Assembly: GCF_000227115.2 (NCBI RefSeq) | Contig: NC_016481.1 | Span: 1,009,259 to 1,073,258, forward strand | Source of the DNA: Naumovozyma dairenensis CBS 421 | Taxonomy: Eukaryota; Ascomycota; Saccharomycetes; Saccharomycetales; Saccharomycetaceae | Reading direction: 5' to 3' | DNA length: 64,000 nucleotides | Shown here: piece after piece, positions 9,872-19,648 of the stretch | Layout: each line of letters begins with the position of its first letter | How positions within the stretch are numbered: the stretch's first letter is position 1 | Made by a program: the position numbers and the translations under genes | Notes under the pieces: generated by a model | Told to the model about the DNA's origin: nothing | The model's database searches: none | The model's input: the letters and a program-made list of their open reading frames with translations, nothing else

Positions 9872-10876
9872 ATGACAAAATCCAGAAAGCAAAAGCAAAA
9901 GAAGCAAGATTTTCTTAAACAGAAATTGAAAGTTGGTAAGACCAAACCTAAAGCTAGTAATCTTACAGACACATCATTCGTTTCTCGTACTATTTCCATT
10001 AGAAACCAACATCTAGAACACGATAATGATTTATCAAAGAAATTAACTTTGTTAAAACATCATAACTCTACAGTAAGGAAAGAAACATTAGGACTTTTCC
10101 AAAAATCTCTTCCAAAAATCATAAATTCCAAATTGATAAGTCCTTTAGTAACGCAGAGTATACCATTGATTTGTGACGATTCTAGAGATGTACGTGAGGG
10201 ATTGATCTCTTTGATTAAAGAAATCGGGAAATTGGAACCTCAAGTCTTAAGATTACATTGTAAAGTTTTCGTATTATATATTAATATGGCTATGACGCAT
10301 ATCATTACTCAAATTCAAAATGATTCTACCAAATTTTTACAATGTTTATTAGAAGATTGTCAAGAAGAGATTATTAGACAGGCGTGGGTAAAGATGATGA
10401 ACGGGTTATTCTGTGTCCTTGGATGGGGAGCTATTGGTAATAATATAAGTGCTGGTGTTGCTCAATCTAAGAAACGTAATGCACCAACATTAAAGATTCA
10501 TTTAGATACCTTATATGAATTAATCAAAAGTGGCTGTTTAGAAATAGAAGATAATACCGAGGAAGAAGCTCAGTTGGAAGGTGATGACAGGAATAGCCAT
10601 CATATCACTAGGAATCAACACTTAATACCGGATTATCCTCAACCATATGATTACTTGAAATTATTTGCTAGAGAATTGAAGAATAAGGATGCAACAGATT
10701 CTTTACTCCAGTCGGGAAATTTAGCTGCTCAGGATGTTGACACACGTCAAAGGATCTTTGAAGAACAATACTTAAAGACTCTTGAGAAGGAATTAGACTT
10801 GCTTGTTAAAGATGGTGGGGTTTGTGGGAGAAGCGCCAATAATATCAAACAATTATTGACAACGATATCTGCTTAA
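9872..10876 (+). CDS. IPI1: IPI1, Rix1-complex ribosome biogenesis factor
   Basis: 334 residues, the length of S. cerevisiae Ipi1 (YHR085W). It opens with a very basic Lys/Gln-rich segment (nucleolar localisation, residues 1-30), followed by a HEAT-like helical body related to human TEX10 N-terminal. Ipi1 with Rix1 (Ipi2) and Ipi3 is required for ITS2 processing and 60S maturation. The Ribi-type promoter agrees. In S. cerevisiae IPI1 follows STE12 on chromosome VIII; here RQC1, a chromosome IV gene, sits between them, so the two sister blocks are merged at this locus. Confidence 0.95.
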   Translation: MTKSRKQKQKKQDFLKQKLKVGKTKPKASNLTDTSFVSRTISIRNQHLEHDNDLSKKLTLLKHHNSTVRKETLGLFQKSLPKIINSKLISPLVTQSIPLICDDSRDVREGLISLIKEIGKLEPQVLRLHCKVFVLYINMAMTHIITQIQNDSTKFLQCLLEDCQEEIIRQAWVKMMNGLFCVLGWGAIGNNISAGVAQSKKRNAPTLKIHLDTLYELIKSGCLEIEDNTEEEAQLEGDDRNSHHITRNQHLIPDYPQPYDYLKLFARELKNKDATDSLLQSGNLAAQDVDTRQRIFEEQYLKTLEKELDLLVKDGGVCGRSANNIKQLLTTISA

Positions 10877-10961
10877 AGCAAACATTTCATATAAATACAT
10901 AGACTGAATTGTAAAAGCATGCTCCTTTTTGTAATTTATTTTTTTCGTAAATAAAAACTTA

Positions 10962-11366
<405 letters not shown>

Positions 11367-12481
11367 GAAAAAAATCTTTATGATAAAACATAATAAAAAA
11401 TATTGATAGATTAATCTATAGACAATTTTGGTTACCTGCTTGCCTGATGTAACCAGTTTTATTTCTCACTAGTTTCCCTTGTGATGACACATTTCCTTTC
11501 AGACTTCATATCTACTTTCTCAATAATTACAGTCCTATACTTTATTTACATCAATAGCAAATAAATTTATAGGGCATGTCTGATCATAATGCAGTCTCTC
11601 TAACAGCAGGGAGATCCAAATCATATATAATTAGGATTATCTATTTGTCACGTTAGCGACCTACTAAATCATTGATCAAACGGGACAATAAAGAGTAAAG
11701 AGAACATGATTTAAAACAAATTTGAAAACCTTAAATAGAAAGGTCATGGAAGCAAACATATATAAAGATATTTACTATTTTGTATTAAAGAAGATAAACA
11801 TAACAATTCTATTATCTCAGAGGTCGATAGTAATACCATACGCGTCTCATTTTTCAATAAGCGACAGTTCTAAGAAAGAACTCCAAGTTACAAGTATTGT
11901 ATTTATATATAAAATAGACTAATAATATAATAACTATGTTATTATGACCGTTACTGTTGTTACTTGTTTACGTTAATTACACACTACTGCATTGTTTTCT
12001 CAGACATTGTCAAATAGGTCGGCAGAAAACAGGGCTAAATAAACCCTAATATTAAACTGTCGTTTTCATGCATTGAGTTTGATAAACATATGTATGTACA
12101 AATCAATATGCATCAATTCATGAATCTTTCCAATCACGTGATCTCAGGTGGCAAAAAAATAGGTTATCTCCCCCGCCCAACCCCCCAACCGTAACGCTTG
12201 GTACTTTGGTGGAGGGAAATGGAGAGGAAACACGAAAGGAATTTAGGAACTAAACAAGCGTCCTCATTTCTTAAATTTATTCAATGTGAAGAGGTGACAA
12301 GATTCATTTAACAATCCACTTATTTCCATTGAAAACAACACATTTTTCTGGTCGTGACTACATAAAAATAAGCATACGGTAATTGTTGTAACCTACTCTA
12401 TCAAAAGACACCCTTTATTGTGTATATTATCTCCATCTCGGTGAAATTTTTTATGTATTTGACCACAACACTATAAACTGT
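11367..12481. other. intergenic upstream of SWR1
   Basis: More than 1.1 kb without a recognisable gene. It holds a palindromic E-box of the Cbf1 type (ATCACGTGAT, 12133-12142) followed by C-rich tracts (about 12170-12192), which probably belong to the SWR1 promoter. A 66-codon ORF at 11722-11922 looks like chance. I see no tRNA or LTR here. Confidence 0.5.
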
Positions 12482-15400
12482 ATGACTAAACAAAGGAAAG
12501 ATAATAAACAAAATCCAAAGAAAAAGTATGAACTCGTGGCAGATCTTAAGTTTAAACATGATTTGTTGACTAATGAATTGTTTCATCTACAGAAATTCAT
12601 TTCTTTGGTAGAGTTTGATCCTTCTTACTCCAATGAATCTGAAAGCTATAAAGAATTTATTGACAAGAATGGTTTAGCTTTGGAAATCACTGAAATAAAT
12701 GGTAAAATTGCAGACGGTCCCAACAATATAGATGGTAATACTCAAACAGGAAAGAATACCAAGATACGAAGAAGGCAATTGCGTGATACCACTCTCAGTA
12801 AGGATCCGAAATTGACCACAACCAGTCAGGTACATCTTTCTGCAATTAATATACTCGATGAGATAGAGCCCTTAGTACAAGAGAGATATCGTCAATTAGA
12901 AAACTCATTCAAAACAAAGGACAATTCCAAAGTAGAACATGTCATTGTTAAAAAAGAAAAAACATCCAAAGTCACAGAGCCAATACTTCCTCCTCATCCT
13001 ACTCCAGTATCGAAGGCAAAGAGATCGTATAGAAAGATGAAAAAGGAAAGTAATGATAATACACATAAGGACATTAACTCCCCACTTACAACTGAGCAAA
13101 CGCCCAAGCAATCACGAAAACCATCAAAAACCTCTATCCAGATTATCGAAAATGAAAACAATCAACAGGAAGATGAAGATAGCGAAAGCGACAGTTATGA
13201 TTTTACAAGTTCTGATGAAGAAGATTTCAAAGCCAAGAGAGGCCGTAAGAAAAAACTTCCACGCTTGAACCTGATAGTACATCCACCACAACAAACAATA
13301 ACGAACCCAACAAATATCATAAAACCTAAATTTCCTACTTTATCAGCATATCTAAATTCATTCAAATCCCTAGATGATGATATAACTATCCCTGAATATG
13401 AAAAATATATAATAGAACAGAAAGATCTCGTAGCGAAAATCAAGAAAGGTGTTGAAAATGGTGCGCTTGTGTACGATAAAGACACTGACTCATTACAACC
13501 AATCACCACCAAAGAGACTAAACTTGTTCAACTCAGTAAACCAGATCCAATTTCATTTCTTTACAAGGAACAAAATCTACACGTACATCAGGACTATTTG
13601 ATAAATCAAGGGATTTATATGAGTAAATTGTTTCATAGTTCGAGAAGAGCAAGGATGGCAAGGGCCAAGAAAGTTTCCCAAATGATTGATTCTCATTTCA
13701 AGCATATCGCAGGAGCAGAAGAAAGGAAATTAAAAGAAGAAGAACGAAATAGGAAATTATTAGCTAGAACCACCATGCAAATTGTGAAGAAAAGATGGAA
13801 TTTGGCGGAGAAGGCATACCGTGTATTGAAGAAAAACGAAGAGGAACAATTACAGAAAATTAAAGGGAAGGAACATCTTTCCAAAATATTAGAGAAGAGT
13901 TCGCAATTACTTGGTGCTCAATTGAATCAGCCTGCAGATGAGGATCTATCAATAAGTAGCGATAATAACGATACTAGTAGTAAGTCTGACACGGATAGTG
14001 ATGATGATATGTTGTCGTCGTCATCGTCAGCGCATTCTGCATCGTCAGACAATGAAATTGAAACGCATGGTACCAAATTATCTCTGGGATCAGTAAAAGC
14101 TGACAGCACTATGGATGAAGCTTTATCCGTGGAAGAATTAAGGAGAAAATACTCAGGGCTAAAAGATTTGAAATTGGATAACAACAAAGATAGCGATGAT
14201 GAATCCATTCTAGATGAATCTGAGTCAGAAACTGGTCCTTCCCATATAACTGATGAATCGTCCTCTGATGATAGTATCTCAGAGAATGAAGTAGAAGAAG
14301 GAAAGGTAGAAACTCAAGAGCAAGAGGTTGGACTTCATTCGTTATTTACTACAGATCTTGATGAAGATAATGACCATGATGATAGTGAAGATTTCCAAAT
14401 GTCTGAATCAGATGAAGAAATGAAACAAGAAAACGATTCCTTAGACGAAGCAGATGCCAGAGAAGATTCAAACAGAGAAACTTCTGATAAATACTCGGGA
14501 TATGATAGTCAATTATCTGTCGTAGACGTTCCTGTTCCACCTCTGTTACGAGGAACCTTACGAGTATATCAAAAGCAAGGTTTAAATTGGTTGGCATCAT
14601 TATACAATAACAATACAAATGGGATTCTAGCAGACGAAATGGGTTTAGGTAAAACAATACAAACTATCTCACTGTTGGCGTATCTTGCTTGTGAGAAGCA
14701 AATTTGGGGCCCTCACCTAATTGTTGTCCCAACATCTGTCTTATTAAACTGGGAAATGGAATTCAAAAGGTTTGCTCCTGGGTTAAAAGTTCTTACATAT
14801 TATGGTTCTCCACAACAACGTAAGGAAAAAAGAAAAGGTTGGAATAAACCCGATGCCTTCCACGTTTGTATAGTATCATATCAATTAGTTGTTCAAGATC
14901 AACATTCATTTAAAAGAAAACGATGGGAATATATGGTTCTAGATGAGGCACATAACATTAAGAACTTTAGATCAACAAGGTGGCAAGCTTTATTGAATTT
15001 CAATACTAGGCGAAGGTTACTACTTACTGGTACTCCTTTACAAAATAATTTAGCTGAACTTTGGTCATTATTATATTTTTTGATGCCTCAAACCATAATT
15101 AATGGTAAGAAAGTATCCGGTTTCGCCGATTTGGATGCGTTTCAACAATGGTTTGGTAGACCTGTGGATAAACTAATTGAAACAGGTGGCGGCTATGCCC
15201 AAGATGAAGAAACGAAGAAAACTGTCGCAAAATTACATCAGGTCTTACGTCCATATCTATTAAGAAGATTGAAGGCAGATGTGGAAAAACAGATGCCTGC
15301 GAAATATGAGCATATTGTCTACTGTAGGTTGTCAAAGAGACAAAGATTTTTATATGACGACTTTATGTCACGGTCCAAGACAAAAGCTACTCTGGCCAGT

Positions 15401-16996
15401 GGTAATTTCATGTCGATTGTCAACTGTTTAATGCAATTGAGGAAAGTTTGTAACCATCCAGATTTGTTTGAAGTCAGGCCAATTCTTACGTCCTTTGAAC
15501 TTGGTGCCTCTGTATCCAGTCACTATACCACTATGAATAAGTTTATGCATAAAATGCTAGCTTCATCTGATGATTCCAGAGTAGATTTAAAAAATCTTAA
15601 TCTCGTATTCTCTGAAAATGATAACAATCTGACAAGTTACCATTCTGATTCCATCTCAAAATTGAAGTGTATAAAAAGTTTCGTCAAAGAGATAGATATT
15701 TTAAAGGAAGAAATAACCAAAGCAAAAATAGAAAATACGATAATGAATTTCGATAATGCATCTGACTTCTACAAGAATTACAAACGCACTTCTATCCAGA
15801 CTAAGATCGATGCACTGATGGGTTTGTGGTATATCAACACATTAAAGTCAGATAGAAAACCGGTTTACGGAAATAATCTTATAAAACTCGTAACAGTGGA
15901 TTCTATAAGTGCCAAAATAAACTCTCCCTCATTAGAACCTCTAATTAAACCATTACAAACACGATTTTTCTCAGAAAATGATACAATTGAAAAATATGCT
16001 GTTCTTACGCCTAAGGCAGTTGCATTAGATATGAGGTACCTAGAGTTAGGTTTAGATGATTCTAGTATATTAGATGAAACTACAAAAATGACTGTCTCTG
16101 AACAGTTGTACAACATGCAAAGCCCATTCCATCATTTACAAACAAAATTAAGCATTGCGTTTCCAGATAAGTCGTTACTTCAATATGATTGTGGGAAGCT
16201 CCAAAAATTAGCTATTCTTTTACAAAATTTGAAAGATAATGGACATAGGGCTCTAATATTTACACAAATGACGAAAGTTTTAGATGTTCTAGAACAGTTT
16301 CTAAATTACCATGGTTATCTATATATGAGGTTAGATGGTGCAACTAAAGTAGAAGATCGTCAAATTCTAACTGAAAGGTTCAACACAGACTCTAAAGTGA
16401 CAGTTTTCATTCTATCGAGTAGATCTGGTGGTCTTGGTATTAACCTAACAGGAGCAGATACAGTTATCTTCTATGATTCTGATTGGAATCCTGCTATGGA
16501 TAAACAATGTCAAGACCGTTGTCATAGAATTGGTCAAACTCGTGATGTTCATATTTATCGTTTTGTGAGCGAACATACTATTGAAAGTAATATTCTGAAA
16601 AAGGCAAATCAAAAGAGAGAACTAGATAAAGTTGTCATTCAAAAAGGTGATTTCACGACTGATTATTTCAGTAAACTTTCTGTAAAGGATTTATTGGGGC
16701 CAGATGTTCCAGTAGAAGGAATTAATGAAAATGCTCCTTTGCTTGCCGATGATCCTTCTGCTAGTAAAGATCCTCGCCGTTTGGAAAAATTATTGGCGCA
16801 AGCTGAAGACGAAGATGATGTTCGAGCGGCCAATTTAGCCTTGAAAGAGGTAGCTATCGATGATGAAGATTTTACAGAAGACGTTGAAAAGAAAGAAAAT
16901 TCCCTCAATGATGCAGGTTCTGTTGATGAATATGAAGGTACTGGCCATGTAGAAGAATATATGATCAGATTTATTGCCAATGGTTACTACCATTGA
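12482..16996 (+). CDS. SWR1: SWR1, catalytic ATPase of the SWR1 chromatin remodeller
   Basis: 1504 residues against 1514 in S. cerevisiae. An acidic, Lys-rich N-terminus is followed by an HSA helix rich in Arg/Lys (roughly residues 390-470), then Ser/Asp/Glu-rich acidic tracts (about 500-690). The Snf2 ATPase follows: Walker A in ADEMGLGKT (about residue 716), DEAH in LDEAHNIKN (about 819), a long INO80-type insertion between the lobes, and motif V/VI in SGGLGINL and CQDRCHRIGQ (about residues 1315-1360). Swr1 exchanges H2A for H2A.Z (Htz1) in promoter nucleosomes. The predicted start is the first ATG of the frame. The gene order matches YDR334W, though MSN5, its S. cerevisiae neighbour, is missing. 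Confidence 0.98.
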   Translation: MTKQRKDNKQNPKKKYELVADLKFKHDLLTNELFHLQKFISLVEFDPSYSNESESYKEFIDKNGLALEITEINGKIADGPNNIDGNTQTGKNTKIRRRQLRDTTLSKDPKLTTTSQVHLSAINILDEIEPLVQERYRQLENSFKTKDNSKVEHVIVKKEKTSKVTEPILPPHPTPVSKAKRSYRKMKKESNDNTHKDINSPLTTEQTPKQSRKPSKTSIQIIENENNQQEDEDSESDSYDFTSSDEEDFKAKRGRKKKLPRLNLIVHPPQQTITNPTNIIKPKFPTLSAYLNSFKSLDDDITIPEYEKYIIEQKDLVAKIKKGVENGALVYDKDTDSLQPITTKETKLVQLSKPDPISFLYKEQNLHVHQDYLINQGIYMSKLFHSSRRARMARAKKVSQMIDSHFKHIAGAEERKLKEEERNRKLLARTTMQIVKKRWNLAEKAYRVLKKNEEEQLQKIKGKEHLSKILEKSSQLLGAQLNQPADEDLSISSDNNDTSSKSDTDSDDDMLSSSSSAHSASSDNEIETHGTKLSLGSVKADSTMDEALSVEELRRKYSGLKDLKLDNNKDSDDESILDESESETGPSHITDESSSDDSISENEVEEGKVETQEQEVGLHSLFTTDLDEDNDHDDSEDFQMSESDEEMKQENDSLDEADAREDSNRETSDKYSGYDSQLSVVDVPVPPLLRGTLRVYQKQGLNWLASLYNNNTNGILADEMGLGKTIQTISLLAYLACEKQIWGPHLIVVPTSVLLNWEMEFKRFAPGLKVLTYYGSPQQRKEKRKGWNKPDAFHVCIVSYQLVVQDQHSFKRKRWEYMVLDEAHNIKNFRSTRWQALLNFNTRRRLLLTGTPLQNNLAELWSLLYFLMPQTIINGKKVSGFADLDAFQQWFGRPVDKLIETGGGYAQDEETKKTVAKLHQVLRPYLLRRLKADVEKQMPAKYEHIVYCRLSKRQRFLYDDFMSRSKTKATLASGNFMSIVNCLMQLRKVCNHPDLFEVRPILTSFELGASVSSHYTTMNKFMHKMLASSDDSRVDLKNLNLVFSENDNNLTSYHSDSISKLKCIKSFVKEIDILKEEITKAKIENTIMNFDNASDFYKNYKRTSIQTKIDALMGLWYINTLKSDRKPVYGNNLIKLVTVDSISAKINSPSLEPLIKPLQTRFFSENDTIEKYAVLTPKAVALDMRYLELGLDDSSILDETTKMTVSEQLYNMQSPFHHLQTKLSIAFPDKSLLQYDCGKLQKLAILLQNLKDNGHRALIFTQMTKVLDVLEQFLNYHGYLYMRLDGATKVEDRQILTERFNTDSKVTVFILSSRSGGLGINLTGADTVIFYDSDWNPAMDKQCQDRCHRIGQTRDVHIYRFVSEHTIESNILKKANQKRELDKVVIQKGDFTTDYFSKLSVKDLLGPDVPVEGINENAPLLADDPSASKDPRRLEKLLAQAEDEDDVRAANLALKEVAIDDEDFTEDVEKKENSLNDAGSVDEYEGTGHVEEYMIRFIANGYYH

Positions 16997-17346
16997 ATTT
17001 GCCGTGAATGTAATAAGAACTAAAAAGATAAGCATAAAAAATATAAAGCATTGATAACATAGACACTGTAAATAAATAGATATATTTAAAATTGTAATTA
17101 TAAGTTTGCATTTATTATCTTCTTTCTCTATTATAGTCCTGCTCAACTTTCCCATTAGAAACTTCCAGATTGTCATAATGGTTTTGACTTAACATTAGGC
17201 TTTAACGTGTTGAAGGGGTTCCATTTAGATTTCGCACGAACCTAGACTATAGCAAAACCGCCAAGTGCTAGCTAGTTAAAACCAAAATACTTAAAAGTTA
17301 ATCGACGAACACCAGTTTAGGAAAGGAATGCAAATACAAGAATTAT
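16997..17346. other. intergenic SWR1-MRX8; MSN5 absent
   Basis: Only 350 bp separate SWR1 from MRX8. In S. cerevisiae the 3.7-kb MSN5 gene (YDR335W) lies here. No remnant coding homology is visible in any frame. Confidence 0.6.
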
Positions 17347-18357
17347 ATGAACGTTATTTGTGGAAGGCTTTTTGCCAGTTCAAGTAGTAGATTAGACAAT
17401 GTATCTTTGGCTAAAAGGATCATCTCTCAGACGAAAGTAAAAGATACCAAGAATGCTGGGGAATCCGACAATATACTCAATGAAACTAAGAAAGTAATAG
17501 CATCCAAACGAACAACGAAAGTGGTTACGAAAAATAATTTCTTGGAATGGGTTTCATTCAATTCTTCCTATAATTCTCATTATCATTATCCAGGTGAAAA
17601 AGAAATGAACCCTATAAATCACTTCTTCAATACAGCTAGTGTCAAGTACGAATGGGGTGTTTCAGCGTTCGGCGATATACCTAACGAGCATTTGAATAAA
17701 TTGTATGGAAATACTATTTCAAATGCTGGTAATTCGAAACAATTTCCTGGGAGGACTTATGTTCCTTACGATATTGTTAAAAGTTTGCCAGAAGTTATAT
17801 TTATTAGTCGTACAAATGCAGGGAAATCCACTCTACTGAATAACCTAACCACATCTTTCAACCAAAATCGATTGGATGTTTCTGCTAAGATGTCTAAAAG
17901 TGCAGGGTTTACCAAGACGTTGAATTGTTTCAATATCGGTAATCGATTTCGATTAGTTGATTCTCCAGGATATGGATTTGGAAGTGATATAAAGCAAGGT
18001 ATCATTACTATGGACTATTTGAAAAATAGGAAGGAACTGATGAGATCTTATTTATTAGTCCCTGGTCATAAAGGCTTCAATGAGCTCGATCTGCAAATGG
18101 TTGATTTTATGGTAGCAAATGGTATATCCTTCGAAGTTATCTTCACACAAATGGATAGAGTTAAGGATATTGAAACATTTAGAAAGATGCTTGATGCTAG
18201 TAATGTTCGTAATTTATCTACATTACCTCAGCTGATCTTTGTCAATTCCACTCTTTCAAAACATTGTCGGAAGAGATTTGGAATCGCATATCTTAGATAT
18301 TCTTTATTCCAAAGTTGCTCGTTGGAACCTGGTATAAGACCATTGAGAAAGAAATGA
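17347..18357 (+). CDS. MRX8: MRX8, mitochondrial EngB-type GTPase
   Basis: 336 residues of the TrmE-Era-EngA-EngB-Septin class GTPases, EngB branch, with a basic N-terminal mitochondrial presequence. G1 is SRTNAGKS (residues 154-161), G3 is DSPG (205-208) and G4 is TQMD (267-270). In most EngB proteins G1 begins with Gly; here residue 154 is Ser, and G4 has Gln where Lys is usual, so nucleotide binding may be atypical. In S. cerevisiae Mrx8 (YDR336W) associates with the mitochondrial organisation-of-gene-expression machinery and is needed for translation at low temperature. Position upstream of MRPS28 is conserved. Confidence 0.92.
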   Translation: MNVICGRLFASSSSRLDNVSLAKRIISQTKVKDTKNAGESDNILNETKKVIASKRTTKVVTKNNFLEWVSFNSSYNSHYHYPGEKEMNPINHFFNTASVKYEWGVSAFGDIPNEHLNKLYGNTISNAGNSKQFPGRTYVPYDIVKSLPEVIFISRTNAGKSTLLNNLTTSFNQNRLDVSAKMSKSAGFTKTLNCFNIGNRFRLVDSPGYGFGSDIKQGIITMDYLKNRKELMRSYLLVPGHKGFNELDLQMVDFMVANGISFEVIFTQMDRVKDIETFRKMLDASNVRNLSTLPQLIFVNSTLSKHCRKRFGIAYLRYSLFQSCSLEPGIRPLRKK

Positions 18358-18630
18358 ACCCGCTGATAAATATATAGAAAAACAATTCATATTCTTAGTA
18401 CAGATTTAAATTTGCAAAACATGTATATATTAAAAACTATTTATCTATTTTGTGTACTCTCATCTAAAAATATTGTCACCTTTAATATTAATGTCACTTT
18501 CGTGTGTTGGCTTTCGGACACTGAAACAAGATTTTATAAAATTGAAAAATTAAAGGAATTCAAAATAAGGAAACAGTGCAATTTCGAACCATTTCGCATT
18601 GCTTATAGAAAATAGTCGATTTGGATATCC

Positions 18631-19422
18631 GTGACGATGTTGAATATTATTAGAAGGAATACCATATCCCCTTTGGGAGAGAATCTTATCTTTTCCAGGG
18701 CTTTTGTCTCAACTTCTAAATTGTATAGTGCTAAAGCCGCTAAATTTTTAAAAGCACAGAGAAGAAGACAAAAAAATGAGGAGAAACAGGCTACTATCAA
18801 GAACTCCTTGGAGAGAGTAGATCCAGTCTTTGGTAAGAAAAATGTACCATTCATCGCTCGTATATCAGCAGAATTGAAAGAACCATTAGTATTATCATCA
18901 GGTTACAATGTTGAAGAGGTAGAGAAATTTCTTGCCGCAATCGAAACTACCAAGAAGAAACAATTAGCAGATCGTGGTATAAATGTAGACATGATAGTTT
19001 CTGAAAATGAGAAGGAACTGGAGGAAAAACGTCAAGTTATTTTAAGAATCTTAAGCATGAGAAATGCCAATAATAAAAGCTCAATCAAGTTGGCTTTGAA
19101 GCTTGCCCGTGAAGAATTTCAACGATTCCCTGGCGATACAGGTTCCAGTGAGGTTCAAGCTGCATGTATGACTGTCCGTATACTTAATATGGCCCATCAC
19201 ATTCAAGAACATCGGAAAGATTATTCTAACACGAGACATTTAAGGATGTTAGTACAGCAAAGGCAAAGTATACTAAGGTATTTAAAGAGAAACAATGCTG
19301 AAAGATATTACTGGGTTATTCAAAAGCTTGGATTAACTGATACGGCTGTTACGGAGGAATTCAACATGGATAGACAGTATATGAAAGACTACAAATTTTT
19401 TGAAAGTGCTGCTGTAAATTAG
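18631..19422 (+). CDS. MRPS28: MRPS28, mitochondrial small-subunit protein uS15m
   Basis: 263 residues (286 in S. cerevisiae). The C-terminal half is a bacterial S15-like domain, with the conserved [11 protein letters not shown] block and the [19 protein letters not shown] helix. The N-terminal part is a mitochondrial presequence and a fungal extension. It binds the small-subunit rRNA platform. The ATG at 18637 (MLNIIRR) is an equally good start to the one at 18631 (MTM). Synteny with MRX8 and YDR338C is as in S. cerevisiae (YDR337W). Confidence 0.95.
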   Translation: MTMLNIIRRNTISPLGENLIFSRAFVSTSKLYSAKAAKFLKAQRRRQKNEEKQATIKNSLERVDPVFGKKNVPFIARISAELKEPLVLSSGYNVEEVEKFLAAIETTKKKQLADRGINVDMIVSENEKELEEKRQVILRILSMRNANNKSSIKLALKLAREEFQRFPGDTGSSEVQAACMTVRILNMAHHIQEHRKDYSNTRHLRMLVQQRQSILRYLKRNNAERYYWVIQKLGLTDTAVTEEFNMDRQYMKDYKFFESAAVN

Positions 19423-19648
19423 ATATAAAGTTGTTTCTATATCGAATTGGATGTACATTCTTGTAAATAATTAATGACCAAAATAACCCAAAATACTCCA
19501 CAAGTTATATTATGGGAAGATATATTTATATTGTGTATATGAAGTTCTGTGTCGTAATTAAACCGTATAGAATCTTATAATGCTTAATATGAATGTACGT
19601 AAATGAATTGAAGAAAGTTCGTTGATTCAATTGATCAAAATATGAAAG

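Noticed and set aside
13195..14208. Minus-strand and alternative-frame ORFs inside SWR1
   Set aside because: They are shadows of the acidic, Ser/Asp-rich SWR1 coding region in other frames.
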